A DNA stretch of 64,000 bases from the NCBI GenBank assembly GCA_016722075.1, contig JADKGW010000001.1, forward strand, positions 310,001 through 374,000, in the 5' to 3' direction. The stretch comes from Candidatus Kouleothrix ribensis (GTDB taxonomy: Bacteria > Chloroflexota > Chloroflexia > Chloroflexales > Roseiflexaceae). The notes below the pieces were generated by a model. That model saw nothing but the letters and a program-made list of their open reading frames with translations. It did no database searches and was not told where the DNA came from. A program made the position numbers and the translations under genes. Below, in pieces: positions 39,289 through 48,826 of this stretch (position 1 is the stretch's first letter; every line of letters starts with the position of its first letter).

Positions 39289-40947
39289 ATGCGTCGATCT
39301 CTATTTGGCATGATCATCGCCCTGTTGGCGGCCCTGGCAGTGCTGCCGGTCGCGGCACACTCAGGCAGCGTAAGCGTCCAGATCCTGGCGATCAACGACT
39401 TCCACGGCAACCTCGAGCCGCCGGCCGGCTCGTCGGGCCGCGTCGGCACGATTAACGCCGGCGGGGCCGAGTACCTGGCCACGCACATCAAGCAGCTCGA
39501 GGCCACCAACCCGAACACCGTGGTTGTATCGGCCGGCGACCTGATCGGCGCCAGCCCGCTGCTGTCGGCGCTGTTCCACGACGAGCCGACGATCGAGGCC
39601 ATGAACCAGATCGGGCTCGACTTCAACGCGGTCGGCAATCACGAGTTCGACGAAGGCGCGGCCGAGCTGAAGCGCATGCAGAATGGCGGCTGCCACCCGA
39701 CCGACGGCTGCCTCGACGGCGATCCTTTCGCGGGGGCGAACTTCCGCTTCCTGGCCGCCAACGTGGTGCAGGCCAAGAACCGCAAGACGCTGTTCCCAGC
39801 CTACAAGATCCGCAGCTTCGGCGGCGTGAAGGTGGCGTTTGTGGGGATGACCCTCGAGGGCACGCCGACGATTGTGACGCCTGCGGGTGTGGCCGGCCTG
39901 AAGTTCCTCGACGAGGCCGACACGCTCAACAAGCTGGTGCGCGAGCTGCGCGAGAATGGCGTGAAGACGATCGTGGCGCTGATCCACGAGGGTGGCCTGC
40001 CGACCGGCGGCTTCAACGAGTGCCCCGGCATCTCGGGCCCGATCGTCGATATCGTGAACCGCACCAGCCACGAGGTCGACCTGTTCATCACCGGGCACAC
40101 TCACCAGGCCTACAACTGCGTGATCGACGGCCGCCCCGTCACCAGCGCGCTCTCGTTCGGCCGGCTCGTCACCGACATCACGATGACGCTCGACCGCAGC
40201 AGCGGCCAGCCGACCTTCACCTCAATCAATAACCTGATCGTCACGCGCGACGTGGCCAAAGACGCAGGTGTGACCGCGCTGATTGGCAAGTACAACGCGA
40301 TCGCCGCGCCGCTGGCCAACCGCGTGATCGGCTCGATCACCGCCGATATAACGCGCGTCGCCACCCCGGCCGGCGAGTCGTCGCTGGGCGATGTGATCGC
40401 CGATGCGCAGCTTGCGGCCACGGCGCCGGCCAACTTCGGTGGCGCGGTGGTGGCGTTCATGAACCCAGGCGGTATTCGCGCCGACCTGACATTCGCCGGC
40501 AGCCTGGCGGGCGAGGGCGACGGCAAGGTGACCTATGGCGAGGCGTTCACAGTGCAGCCGTTCGGCAATAGCCTGGTGACCAAGACGATGACTGGGGCGC
40601 AGATCAAGGCGGTGCTCGAGCAGCAGTTCGACAACCCGATTGCCGGGCAGAACCGCATCCTGCAGGTGTCGGCCGGCTTCAGCTACAGCTGGAGCGCCAG
40701 CGCGCCCACGGGCAGCAAGGTCGACCCGGCCTCGATCAAGATCAACAGCGTGGTGGTCGACCCGGCTGCGAGCTATCGGGTGACCATGAACAGCTTCCTG
40801 GCCACCGGCGGCGACAACTTCTCGGCGTTCAACCTCGGCACGAACGACCTGGGCGGCGCGGTCGACACCGACGCGCTCGAGGCCTACTTCGTGGCTAACT
40901 CGCCGGTAGCGCCTGGCCTGCGGAACCGGATCACCCAGCTGCCGTAG
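39289..40947 (+). CDS. Secreted 5'-nucleotidase / metallophosphoesterase
   Basis: A 552-residue exported enzyme that removes phosphate from nucleotides. Signal peptide 1-24 (SLFGMIIALLAALAVLPVAAHS). The calcineurin-like two-metal site is complete: NDFHGN (D37, H39), SAGDLIG (D84), GNHEFD (N117, H118), ALIHEG, and FITGHTHQAYN. The C-terminal 5'-nucleotidase domain carries NPGGIRADL and VTMNSFLATGGDNFSAF for base stacking. The start follows AAGGAGGGG. It is divergent from the double nuclease gene, and the pair would take extracellular DNA to nucleosides plus phosphate. No membrane or GPI-type anchor is visible. Confidence 0.95.
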   Translation: MRRSLFGMIIALLAALAVLPVAAHSGSVSVQILAINDFHGNLEPPAGSSGRVGTINAGGAEYLATHIKQLEATNPNTVVVSAGDLIGASPLLSALFHDEPTIEAMNQIGLDFNAVGNHEFDEGAAELKRMQNGGCHPTDGCLDGDPFAGANFRFLAANVVQAKNRKTLFPAYKIRSFGGVKVAFVGMTLEGTPTIVTPAGVAGLKFLDEADTLNKLVRELRENGVKTIVALIHEGGLPTGGFNECPGISGPIVDIVNRTSHEVDLFITGHTHQAYNCVIDGRPVTSALSFGRLVTDITMTLDRSSGQPTFTSINNLIVTRDVAKDAGVTALIGKYNAIAAPLANRVIGSITADITRVATPAGESSLGDVIADAQLAATAPANFGGAVVAFMNPGGIRADLTFAGSLAGEGDGKVTYGEAFTVQPFGNSLVTKTMTGAQIKAVLEQQFDNPIAGQNRILQVSAGFSYSWSASAPTGSKVDPASIKINSVVVDPAASYRVTMNSFLATGGDNFSAFNLGTNDLGGAVDTDALEAYFVANSPVAPGLRNRITQLP

Positions 40948-40980
40948 CAGCGCGCCGCCTCCGGCTGGCGCCAGCATGGC

Positions 40981-41012
40981 GACGCCCCGGCTCAGCACTG
41001 AGCCGGGGCGTC
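40981..41012 (+). terminator. 14-bp hairpin after the 5'-nucleotidase gene
   Basis: GACGCCCCGGCTCA, loop GCAC, TGAGCCGGGGCGTC; the stem is perfect and begins 33 bases after the stop. It is followed by TGTGTG rather than a T-run. Confidence 0.7.
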
Positions 41013-41140
41013 TGTGTGCCTACACCGCCCTTGGTGCAAGCAGTATGGCCCGCGACGATACGTGGGCGCGTAGCCATAATTTTGCAGGTGATATATACAC
41101 CGAGCTGCTTGCAATAAGGGTACGCGGCTGGGCAACGCCC

Positions 41141-41962
41141 CTACAAGAACAGTTCGAGCTGGCGCATGTGCCGGTCGCTCTCCCAGGTGAGCGGGGCGTG
41201 GCGCGGCAGCGCGTGCAGCTCGATCCCTGCGACCTGGGCCATGGCAAGCACGTTTGCGATGATATTCAACGCGATCTGCGGCGAGTTGGCGCGCTCGGAA
41301 AGGTGTGCCAGCCAGGCGGTGCGGCGCCGGCCGGCGGCGGCCAGGCGTGCCAGCAGCGCGCCGGCGTCGACGTTGTCGAGGTGGCCGAGCGGGCTGAAGA
41401 TGCGCTGCTTGACTGCCCAGTCGTAGGGCGCGTGGCGCAGCTTCTCACGGTCGTGGTTGGCCTCGAGCACCACCAGGTCGGCCGCACGCAGCCCTTCGAC
41501 CACGCGATCGTCCCAGCTGCCCAGGTCCAGCGCGACGCCCACGCACCAGCGGCCGGCCTGAATGCAGTAGCCCACCGGCGCGGCGGCGTCGTGCGGCACC
41601 GGAAAGCTGCGCAGCTGGTATGGCCCGAGCGCAAGCGCGCCGCCGACCTCTATGAAGCGCACCTCGGCGCCCGCGAGCGAGGCATGCAGTGCGGCGGCGG
41701 TCGGGCGGTTGGTGATGATCGGCAGGTGATGCCGGCGCGCCATGGCCCCCGCGCTCATGGCATGGTCGCCGTGCTCGTGGGTCAGCACGATCGCCGCGAG
41801 GTCGGCCGGCCGTAGCCCGGCATGCGCCAGGTGCCGCTCGATCCGGCGCTGCGGCAGCCCGCAGTCGATCAGGAACGCCGCTTCGTCGTTCTGGATCAGC
41901 AGGGCGTTGCCGCTGCTGCCCGAGGCTAGTGATGTTACTCTTAGAGTCATGGCGTTGTTCAT
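41141..41962 (-). CDS. MBL-fold metallo-hydrolase (YycJ/WalJ-like)
   Basis: A 273-residue metallo-beta-lactamase-fold hydrolase. VTSLASGSSGNALLIQNDEAAFLIDCG is the WalJ/YycJ-type opening; the metal motif THEHGDH is intact, with the later HDAAAPVGYCI and AHLSERANSP positions that complete the site. The WalJ subfamily is a 5'-3' exonuclease-like group in Firmicutes; here the role may be nucleic acid or small-molecule hydrolysis. The ATG has no strong site; a second ATG is four codons later. Downstream gene of the Cys/Met enzyme on the same strand (37-base gap), so possibly co-transcribed. Confidence 0.85.
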   Translation of the reverse strand: MNNAMTLRVTSLASGSSGNALLIQNDEAAFLIDCGLPQRRIERHLAHAGLRPADLAAIVLTHEHGDHAMSAGAMARRHHLPIITNRPTAAALHASLAGAEVRFIEVGGALALGPYQLRSFPVPHDAAAPVGYCIQAGRWCVGVALDLGSWDDRVVEGLRAADLVVLEANHDREKLRHAPYDWAVKQRIFSPLGHLDNVDAGALLARLAAAGRRRTAWLAHLSERANSPQIALNIIANVLAMAQVAGIELHALPRHAPLTWESDRHMRQLELFL

Positions 41963-41999
41963 CGAGCTAGGCTGGCTGCCACGATCGGTGCTGCTGGGC

Positions 42000-43223
42000 C
42001 TACGGCGCCACCAGGGCCTGGCGCAGGTCGGCGATCAGGTCGTCGGCATCTTCGATCCCGAGCGAGAGCCGGGCCATGCCGGCGCCGATGCCGCGCTCGG
42101 CGCGCTGCTCGGGCGTCAGGTCGCGGTGCGACGAGATCTGCGGCAGGGTGATCAGTGTGTAAATATCGCCAAGGCTGGTGGCCGGCACGATCAGCTCGAG
42201 GCGATCGACGAATGCGAACATGGCCGCCCGGTCGGCGCCACGCAGGTCGAACGAGACCATTGCGCCGAAGTAGCCGCCGAAGCTCTGGGCGGCCAGCTCG
42301 TGCTGTGGGTGCGTGGGCAGGCCGGGGTAGTAGACCCGCGCGACGGCGGGGTGGCCAGCCAGCCAGGCTGCGACCACAGCGGCATTCGTACACTGATGGC
42401 GCACACGCAGCGCCAGCGTCTTGACGCCGCGCATGATCAGCTGGGCCTCGAACGGCCCGAGCACGCTACCCAGCAGCTTCGAGTAGCGCCGCAACGTATC
42501 GCGCATCAGCGCGGCGCGCGCCACCACCACGCCGCCCGCCACATCGGCGTGCCCGCCCAGGTATTTGGTGGCGCTATGCACCACCAGGTCGGCGCCGAGC
42601 GTGAGCGGCCGCTGGATGATCGGCGTGGTCATGGTGTTATCGACGATCAGGCGCGCACCGGCGGCCCTGGCGCGGCGTGCCAGCTCGGCGATATTGGCCA
42701 CCTTCAGCAGCGGGTTCGAGATCTGCTCGACCAGCAGCAGATCGGGGCGCATGGCATCGATCGCCGCATCGACCGCCGCCAGATCGCACATATCGCAGTA
42801 GGTCACCGTGCTGCCCTGCGACGCGAAGAATTCGTCGAGCAGGCTGGTGGTGGCGCCATACAGATCGCGCGCGGCCAGGATGCTGCGGATGCGCGGGTGC
42901 GTGCTGCCGCGCGGCGTGCCGGCCGCCAATATAGCGGCGTGCAGCGCGGCCATGCCCGAGCCGAATGCCACCGCGCCGAGGCCCTGCTCGGCGGCGGCCA
43001 TCACCTGCTCGAGTGCATTGACCGTCGGGTTGCCGTAGCGCGCGTACACGTAGCCCTCGCCGCTGGCGAACGCAGCGTCGAGCGCCTCGGCCTGGGGGTA
43101 GACATACGTGGCCGAGGTGTAGATCGGCGTCGCGGTTGGTATGCCGACCGGCGGCGGCATGCGCTCGCCCTCGTGAACCAGGCGGGTCAGCAAGCTCCAG
43201 CGCGGCGTGGGGCGTTCGGGCAT
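42000..43223 (-). CDS. Cys/Met-metabolism PLP enzyme (cystathionine gamma-synthase / gamma-lyase type)
   Basis: A 407-residue fold-type I PLP enzyme of sulfur amino-acid metabolism. Landmarks: YARYGNPTVNALEQ, FGSGMAALHAAI, VDNTMTTPIIQRPLTLGADLVVHSATKYLGGH, where the Lys in SATKYLGG binds PLP, and the C-terminal RLSLGIEDADDLI. The family includes cystathionine gamma-synthase, gamma-lyase, methionine gamma-lyase and O-acetylhomoserine enzymes; sequence alone does not separate them. The start ATG follows AGGAG by nine bases. No met genes are adjacent and no SAM riboswitch was seen upstream. Confidence 0.93.
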   Translation of the reverse strand: MPERPTPRWSLLTRLVHEGERMPPPVGIPTATPIYTSATYVYPQAEALDAAFASGEGYVYARYGNPTVNALEQVMAAAEQGLGAVAFGSGMAALHAAILAAGTPRGSTHPRIRSILAARDLYGATTSLLDEFFASQGSTVTYCDMCDLAAVDAAIDAMRPDLLLVEQISNPLLKVANIAELARRARAAGARLIVDNTMTTPIIQRPLTLGADLVVHSATKYLGGHADVAGGVVVARAALMRDTLRRYSKLLGSVLGPFEAQLIMRGVKTLALRVRHQCTNAAVVAAWLAGHPAVARVYYPGLPTHPQHELAAQSFGGYFGAMVSFDLRGADRAAMFAFVDRLELIVPATSLGDIYTLITLPQISSHRDLTPEQRAERGIGAGMARLSLGIEDADDLIADLRQALVAP

Positions 43224-43437
43224 CGCAAGCGGCTCCTGTATGCGTCGGTGGGACTGGCCGAGAGTATAGCATATCTTTCGCACGCCGCAGCCGCCGCATG
43301 CAACCGGCGGCCGGTAGCCCGAAGCCTACACCCGGCAGGCTTAAGCTCTGAGTAGCGCGTGGAATACGGCAATGCCCATTCATGGTACAATTGCGAGTCC
43401 AGACCACGCATGGGCGCCGATTGGTGCAGGAGCGAGC

Positions 43438-44214
43438 ATGAGCTATCGACTGCGGCTGGCCCACCTCTACCCCGATCAAATGAATATCTACGGCGACCGC
43501 GGCAATATCGTGGCGCTCCAGCAGCGCTGCGCCTGGCGCGGCATCGGCGTCGAGCTGGTGCCGGTTGGCGTCGGCGCCGCGATCGACTGGGCGGCGGTCG
43601 ACCTGGCCTTTTTCGGCGGCGGGCAAGACAGCGGGCAGGCGCTGATTGCCGGCGACTTCGTGCGGCAGCAGGGGCCGGCCATGCGCGCGGCGATCGATGC
43701 CGGGCTGGTGGTGCTGGCGATCTGCGGCGGCTACCAGCTGCTGGGCCATTACTTTCTGACCCACACGGGCGAGCGGCTGCCGGGCGTTGGGGCGATCGAT
43801 GTCCATACCGTCGGTGGGCAGGTGCGCCTGATTGGCAATATTGTGATTGCGGCCGATCTGCCCGAGGTTGGCACGGCGCCGGCTGGCCCGATCTCCTTGC
43901 AGCAAGTCCGGCTGGTTGGTTTCGAGAACCACAGCGGGCGCACCTACCTGGGCGCGGGGGTACGGCGGCTCGGGCGCGTGCTGGTGGGGCACGGCAACAA
44001 TGGCGAAGACGGCAGCGAGGGCGCGGTGTATCGCAACACATTCGGCTGCTACATGCATGGCTCGCTGCTGCCGAAAAACCCGCAGTTCGCCGATTACCTG
44101 ATCGGCCTGGCGCTGGCGCGGCGCTATGGCCCGGCAGCTGCCCTGCAGCCGCTCGACGATCGGCTTGAGCTGGCGGCCCAGCATACGATGGTTGAGCGCT
44201 TGCTGGCGCGATGA
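43438..44214 (+). CDS. GatD-like type-1 glutamine amidotransferase (CobB/CobQ-like)
   Basis: A 258-residue glutaminase of the class that, as GatD, supplies ammonia to MurT for amidating lipid II. The nucleophile C96 (LAICGGYQLLGH) and the catalytic H207 (GCYMHGSLLP) are present; R130 in GQVRLIGN corresponds to the region conserved in GatD. No MurT gene (the Mur-ligase partner) is adjacent on either side, and the next gene is an SDR. It may pair with a distant MurT or act with another amidated substrate. The ATG follows AGGAG. Confidence 0.85.
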   Translation: MSYRLRLAHLYPDQMNIYGDRGNIVALQQRCAWRGIGVELVPVGVGAAIDWAAVDLAFFGGGQDSGQALIAGDFVRQQGPAMRAAIDAGLVVLAICGGYQLLGHYFLTHTGERLPGVGAIDVHTVGGQVRLIGNIVIAADLPEVGTAPAGPISLQQVRLVGFENHSGRTYLGAGVRRLGRVLVGHGNNGEDGSEGAVYRNTFGCYMHGSLLPKNPQFADYLIGLALARRYGPAAALQPLDDRLELAAQHTMVERLLAR

Positions 44215-44249
44215 ACGGGTGATGTGCGAGCAGGACGTTAGGCGAATTC

Positions 44250-45152
44250 ATGACCGTGATGTTGATCGGCGGGACTGGCCTGCTGGGCGGTGCAATCGCC
44301 GAGGAGCTGGCTGCGCGGGGTGTACCGCTCCGTGCGCTGGTGCGCTCGGGTAAGCATGCCGCCCGGCTGCGCGCGCTAGGCGCCGAGCTGGTGGCCGGCG
44401 ATATGCGCGACAAGCGCGCGCTTCAGCGGGCGCTGCGCGATGTGCGCGCGGTGATTACCACCGCGCAGGGCAACCCGCTCAGCCGCAAGCTGCCGATGCG
44501 CCTGATCGACGGCGAGGGCAACCAGCGCCTGATCGACGTGGCACGTGAGGCGCGCGTCGGCCACTTCGTGTTTGTGTCGGCCTTGAAGGCCGACCAGGGC
44601 GCCGCGCATGTGCCGCAGCTGGCCTACAAGTTTGCCGCCGAACAGGTGCTGCAGGCCAGCGGCATGCAGTACACGATCGTGCGCCCGTCGTCATTTCAAG
44701 AGACCTTCGCCGGCGAGTTTGCGCCGTTCAAGCGCCTGATCGACACTGCCGGTATTGGCCTGACGCTGGGCAGTGGGCGCGGCCAGCACTCGTTCGTGGC
44801 CGTACGCGACGTAGCGCGCGCGGTGGCGTTTGCGCTCGAGCTGCCGGAAGCGCGCAACCAGATCGTGCCGATCGGCGGCCCCGAGGATCTGAGCTACCGC
44901 GATGCCTACCGCCGAATCGCCCAGATCACCGGCCGGCGCATCAGGATCGTGCCGATCCCGCGGCCGGCGCTCGGCCTTGGCGGGGTGCTGGCCTGGCCAA
45001 TGCTGCCCGAGCTGGGCGGCTTCTTCGATTTCTTCAGCTTCTTCGATCGCGCCGGGTATACCTGCATCACGCCTGCATGGCTGGCCGCTGCGCTCGGGCC
45101 GCTGCGCAGCTTCGACGCGGCTGTGCGCGCGTTCTATGGCGATGCGCGGTGA
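44250..45152 (+). CDS. NmrA-like atypical SDR (NAD(P)-binding)
   Basis: A 300-residue Rossmann protein. GGTGLLGG (7-14) is the nucleotide-binding loop; the rest (ALVRSGKHAARLRALGAELVAGDMRDKRAL, FVSALKADQG, YTIVRPSSFQETF) matches atypical SDRs of the NmrA / complex-I-39-kDa-like group. Such proteins are redox sensors, isoprenoid or quinone-linked reductases, or have lost catalysis; no YxxxK pair is obvious except AYKFAAE. It is separated from the amidotransferase gene by 35 bases and precedes a carotenoid-type oxidoreductase, which hints at a role in pigment or quinone metabolism. Confidence 0.85.
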   Translation: MTVMLIGGTGLLGGAIAEELAARGVPLRALVRSGKHAARLRALGAELVAGDMRDKRALQRALRDVRAVITTAQGNPLSRKLPMRLIDGEGNQRLIDVAREARVGHFVFVSALKADQGAAHVPQLAYKFAAEQVLQASGMQYTIVRPSSFQETFAGEFAPFKRLIDTAGIGLTLGSGRGQHSFVAVRDVARAVAFALELPEARNQIVPIGGPEDLSYRDAYRRIAQITGRRIRIVPIPRPALGLGGVLAWPMLPELGGFFDFFSFFDRAGYTCITPAWLAAALGPLRSFDAAVRAFYGDAR

Positions 45153-45299
45153 TTGTGTGCGCGTGTCGATCGCGCGGGCAGCGGCGCCATAGCAGTGGCT
45201 ACCGCAGGGTGGGGCTGGCGCAGCCGCCCCCACAGAGCTATGTTCTGGTACGTAGCGCGGCCGCGCACCAGAAACCATACAGCATCAAGAGAAACAACC

Positions 45300-46946
45300 A
45301 TGAGCAGCTACGACTACGACGCCATCATTGTGGGTGGCGGGCACAACGGGCTGACGTGTGCCGGCTATTTGCAGCGCGCCGGCCTGCGCGTGCTGGTGCT
45401 CGAAAGGCGGCCGATCGTCGGCGGGGCCGTGTGTACCGAAGAGACCATCCCCGGCTACAAGATCGACGTTGGCTCGTCGGCGCACATCATGATCCACCTC
45501 ACACCGATCGTGCGCGAGCTTGAGCTCGAGCGCTATGGCCTCGAGTATATCGACATGGACCCGTACGCGTACTACCCGCTGCTCGATGGCTCGGGCGCGA
45601 TCGGGCTGTATCGCGATGTCGATACGACATGCCAGTCGATCGCGCGCGTGGCCCCGCGCGATGCCGAGGCCTACCGGCGCTTCGTGGCCTACTGGCGCCC
45701 GCTGAACGAGGCGATCTTCGAGACGTTTATGAACCCGCCGAGCATGGCCCAGCTATTCGGGCGCATGGCTGGTGCGCAGATCCGTGCCGGCGGCAGCTCG
45801 ATCGAGTCGGTGCGCCGGCTGATCGCGCCGTACAGCCAGCTGATCAGCGAGACCTTCGAGAGCGAGCCGATGCGCGCGTTCATGGCCTGGCTGGGCGCGC
45901 AGTCGGGCCCGCCGCCCGACGAGATCGCCTCGGGCGATCATTTCGGCTGGTACGCCATGATGCACCTGAGCGGCGCCAAGCACCCCAAGGGTGGCAGCGG
46001 TATGCTCACGCAGGCGATGGCGCGCTCGCTCGAGGCCAGCGGCGGCACTGTCGTGCTCGATGCGCCGGTGCGGCGCATCCTGGTGCAAGGCGGCAAGGCC
46101 CAGGGCGTCGAAACCGCCGACGGCATGCGCTACAGCGCGCCGCTGGTGATCTCAAACGCGCATGTCTGGACCACGCTGCTCGATCTGGTGGGCGCGCAGC
46201 ACCTGGCGCCGGCATTCGTGGCGCGCGTGCGCAACATTCGCGTGGGCAACGGCTTCGGCATGACCGTGCGCTGCGCGGCCGACGAGCTGCCCGACTACGC
46301 CGGCGCGCCGTCGGGCGGGCGCCCGCACGAGAGCCACCATGGCCTGCAGATGCTCTGCCCGTCGATCGACTACCTGCGGCGCGCGTTTGCCGACTACAGC
46401 CTGGGCCAGCCCGCGCGCGAGCCGGCGGTGATTGCCATGACCTTCTCGGCGATCGACCCGGTGGTGGCGCCGCCCGGCAAGCACACGGTGTTCTTGTGGT
46501 CGCAGTACTTCCCATACGAGCTGGCCGGCGGCCAGCAGTGGGACGACCTGCGCGAGCAGGTGGCCGATAGCATTCTCGAGGTGTTGTACCGCTACGCACC
46601 GAACATGCGCGGCAAGATCATCGATCGCTTCATCCAATCGCCCCTCGACCTCGAGCGCCGGCTGGGGCTGCCGCGCGGCAACGTGATGCATGTCGAGATG
46701 TCGTTCGACCAGATGTTCTTCTTCAGGCCGCTGCCCGAGCTGGCCTCGTACCGCACGCCGATCGGCGGGCTGTACCTGACCGGCGCAAGCACGCACCCCG
46801 GCGGCGGCGTGTTTGGCGCCAGCGGCTACAACACCGCGCGGGTGGTGCTGGCCGATCGCCAGCGCGCAGGGCGCCTGTGGGCCGGCGCGGGGGTTGCGGC
46901 GGCGGGGGCCGGGCTATGGTTAGCCAAAGCCAAACGTAAAAAGTAG
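45300..46946 (+). CDS. CrtO/PYROXD2-type FAD oxidoreductase
   Basis: A 548-residue flavoprotein. The dinucleotide fold IIVGGGHNGLTCAGYLQRAGLRVLVLERR starts at residue 8, VGGAVCTEETIPGYKIDVGSSAH follows, and the C-terminal GGLYLTGASTHPGGGVFGASGYNTAR is the flavin end motif of the CrtI/CrtO family. CrtO acts as beta-carotene ketolase; PYROXD2-type relatives have other roles. The last 25 residues (VAAAGAGLWLAKAKRKK) are a hydrophobic segment with a basic tail, probably membrane-associating. Start: ATG 9 bases after a weak AGAGAAAC; upstream frame is not coding. A pigment function agrees with the PucC-type gene at 12.7 kb but is not proved. Confidence 0.88.
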   Translation: MSSYDYDAIIVGGGHNGLTCAGYLQRAGLRVLVLERRPIVGGAVCTEETIPGYKIDVGSSAHIMIHLTPIVRELELERYGLEYIDMDPYAYYPLLDGSGAIGLYRDVDTTCQSIARVAPRDAEAYRRFVAYWRPLNEAIFETFMNPPSMAQLFGRMAGAQIRAGGSSIESVRRLIAPYSQLISETFESEPMRAFMAWLGAQSGPPPDEIASGDHFGWYAMMHLSGAKHPKGGSGMLTQAMARSLEASGGTVVLDAPVRRILVQGGKAQGVETADGMRYSAPLVISNAHVWTTLLDLVGAQHLAPAFVARVRNIRVGNGFGMTVRCAADELPDYAGAPSGGRPHESHHGLQMLCPSIDYLRRAFADYSLGQPAREPAVIAMTFSAIDPVVAPPGKHTVFLWSQYFPYELAGGQQWDDLREQVADSILEVLYRYAPNMRGKIIDRFIQSPLDLERRLGLPRGNVMHVEMSFDQMFFFRPLPELASYRTPIGGLYLTGASTHPGGGVFGASGYNTARVVLADRQRAGRLWAGAGVAAAGAGLWLAKAKRKK

Positions 46947-46998
46947 CAGGGCAAATGTGGAGAAGCACGTTCGCCTGCTACCTTTACTGCTGCTGCTA

Positions 46999-47604
46999 TT
47001 ATCGTAGGGCGCAGCCGACCTGCTCGGGGCCCTGGTTGACATGCTGGCGGAAGAATGAGGTGATCGCGTTGGCGTCGAAGCTATCGAGCTTGAGCAGCCA
47101 GGTCCAGGCCGTCACCGCGATCGGTTTGTCGAGCTTGTCGGCCGGGCGCGGGATGAGCAGCACACACGGGCTCTGCTGCTGCAGCTGGCGTGTGAGCGTG
47201 GTCAGCTGGTCGACTGTAGCCTGATCGAGATCCTGGCGATAGTGGATGATCACGCCGCCGTGTTCGAGGTTATGCACGGTGATCTCGTCGGGGATGGGTT
47301 CGGTTGTGACGCCCCACGGGCCGATGTTGCCACCGGTGTGCCAGCCCGACGTGGGCGGGTTTGAGTTGTAGGCCGGGTGCTGGTCGTTGACGCCGGCAAT
47401 ATGCGGGTTGCCTGGTGGCGGCACCATGTTCGGGAACTGCTGGCCAAGCGCGGCACCGCCGCCCCGCGAGAATAGCATGCCCGCCGCGACCATGATGATC
47501 AGCAGCCCGATCACGCCGCCGATAATCAGCGGCGTGTTCGATTTCTTAGAGCCTTTGCCCTGCACCTGGCGGCCGCCGGCCCGGCGTACTCCTGTTTCAG
47601 CCAT
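46999..47604 (-). CDS. DUF3105-family membrane-anchored protein
   Basis: A 201-residue protein with one N-terminal helix (IIGGVIGLLIIMVAAGMLF, about 26-44) after a basic, glycine-rich cytosolic part. The extracytoplasmic domain carries the DUF3105 signature: NPPTSGWHTGGNIGPWGV, PIPDEITVHNLEHGGVIIHYRQD, and the terminal TWLLKLDSFD. The family has no assigned function. The conserved His-Glu-His in VHNLEHGG is a plausible metal site, which is inference. The start ATG follows AAGGAGC. Confidence 0.88.
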   Translation of the reverse strand: MAETGVRRAGGRQVQGKGSKKSNTPLIIGGVIGLLIIMVAAGMLFSRGGGAALGQQFPNMVPPPGNPHIAGVNDQHPAYNSNPPTSGWHTGGNIGPWGVTTEPIPDEITVHNLEHGGVIIHYRQDLDQATVDQLTTLTRQLQQQSPCVLLIPRPADKLDKPIAVTAWTWLLKLDSFDANAITSFFRQHVNQGPEQVGCALR

Positions 47605-47704
47605 TGGTGAATGCTCCTTGGTTGCGTTCAAGCGATCGGTAGGAGCCAGCGCGCGCCATAATGGCTGGCGGCGCGCTGGCGCGGCGGCTACCGGCCGCAT
47701 ACAC

Positions 47705-48616
47705 TTATGCGCGTTCGAAGTCGGCGATTGCGCGGGCCACCTCAGCGGCGACGCGCGCATTCTGGCGCAGCAGCGCAATATTCGTGCGCATACTCTCGCC
47801 GTGTGTCTCCTCGGCCACCGCCGTCAGCAGGAAGGGCGTAACCGCCTGGCCGCGGATACCGGCGGCCTGGGCCTTCGCGAGCGCGCGTGTGATCGCGCCC
47901 TCGATCTCGTCGCGCGGCAGCGCCACCTCGGCCGGCGGCGGCACCGTCAGCAGCATGCCCGCGCCGCCACCATAGGTACGATGCGCGCGCCAGACTGCCG
48001 CCACCTCGGCCGGCGAGTCGGCGTGTGCCGGCAGCGCCAGGCCGCTATCGGCGCTGTAGAACGCCGGGAAGCGCGCGCTGCCGTAGCCCAGCACCGGCAC
48101 GCCGATCGTCTCGAGGTACTCGAGCGTAGCCGCGAGATCGAGGATCGCCTTGGCGCCGGCGCACACCACCAGCACCGGCGTGCGCGCCAGCTCGGTCAGG
48201 TCGCCCGACACATCCCAGGTCAGCTCGGCGCCGCGGTGTACTCCGCCGATCCCGCCGGTGGCGAACACCTGCACGCCGGCCGCCGCCGCCAGGGCCATGG
48301 TGGCCGCGACGGTGGTGGCGCCGTCGCGCCCGCGCGCGGCCGCATAGCCAATGTCGCGGCGCGAGAGCTTGAGCACGCCGCTGGCCTGAGCGAAGTGCTC
48401 GATCTGCCCGCCCGACATGCCGACGGTCGGCGTGCCGGCGACGACGCCGATCGTGGCGGGCAGCGCGCCGCTGCCGCGTACCTCGGCCTCCATCGCGCGC
48501 GCCAGGTCGAGGTTGTGTGGGTAGGGTAGCCCGTGCGAGATCACCGTGCTCTCGAGCGCCACGACGGGCTGGCCGGCCGCGAGTGCGGCCCGAATGTGAT
48601 CGGGAATCTGTACCAT
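47705..48616 (-). CDS. psuG: Pseudouridine-5'-phosphate glycosidase
   Basis: A 303-residue enzyme that reversibly splits pseudouridine 5'-phosphate into uracil and ribose 5-phosphate during RNA salvage. PVVALESTVISHGLPYP, GVVAGTPTVGMSG, SRRDIGYA, ATTVAATMALA, FATGGIGGVHRGAE, GAKAILDLAATLEYLET and PANPPAEVA-type stretches (HADSPAEVAAVWRAH) are PsuG landmarks, including active-site Glu and Lys residues. The kinase PsuK is not adjacent. Start ATG has GCAGGG upstream; an upstream in-frame TTG lacks a site. Confidence 0.94.
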   Translation of the reverse strand: MVQIPDHIRAALAAGQPVVALESTVISHGLPYPHNLDLARAMEAEVRGSGALPATIGVVAGTPTVGMSGGQIEHFAQASGVLKLSRRDIGYAAARGRDGATTVAATMALAAAAGVQVFATGGIGGVHRGAELTWDVSGDLTELARTPVLVVCAGAKAILDLAATLEYLETIGVPVLGYGSARFPAFYSADSGLALPAHADSPAEVAAVWRAHRTYGGGAGMLLTVPPPAEVALPRDEIEGAITRALAKAQAAGIRGQAVTPFLLTAVAEETHGESMRTNIALLRQNARVAAEVARAIADFERA

Positions 48617-48826
48617 ATGCCCTGCCTGCAAGCGGCTGCGTTTGACGCAGCTGGTGCGAATAGCGAGGTAGTATTGTACCGCGTCTTTGCGATCGATGCG
48701 CAGGCTGGAACCGCAACCATCGCGCTGTGCCTACGCCGCGCGACGAAGCGGTGTAGGCTGCAGCCGGCGCCACCGCGTAGGGCAGGCACGCTTTGCCTGG
48801 AACATCAGCTGTACAGCGGCCCCATA

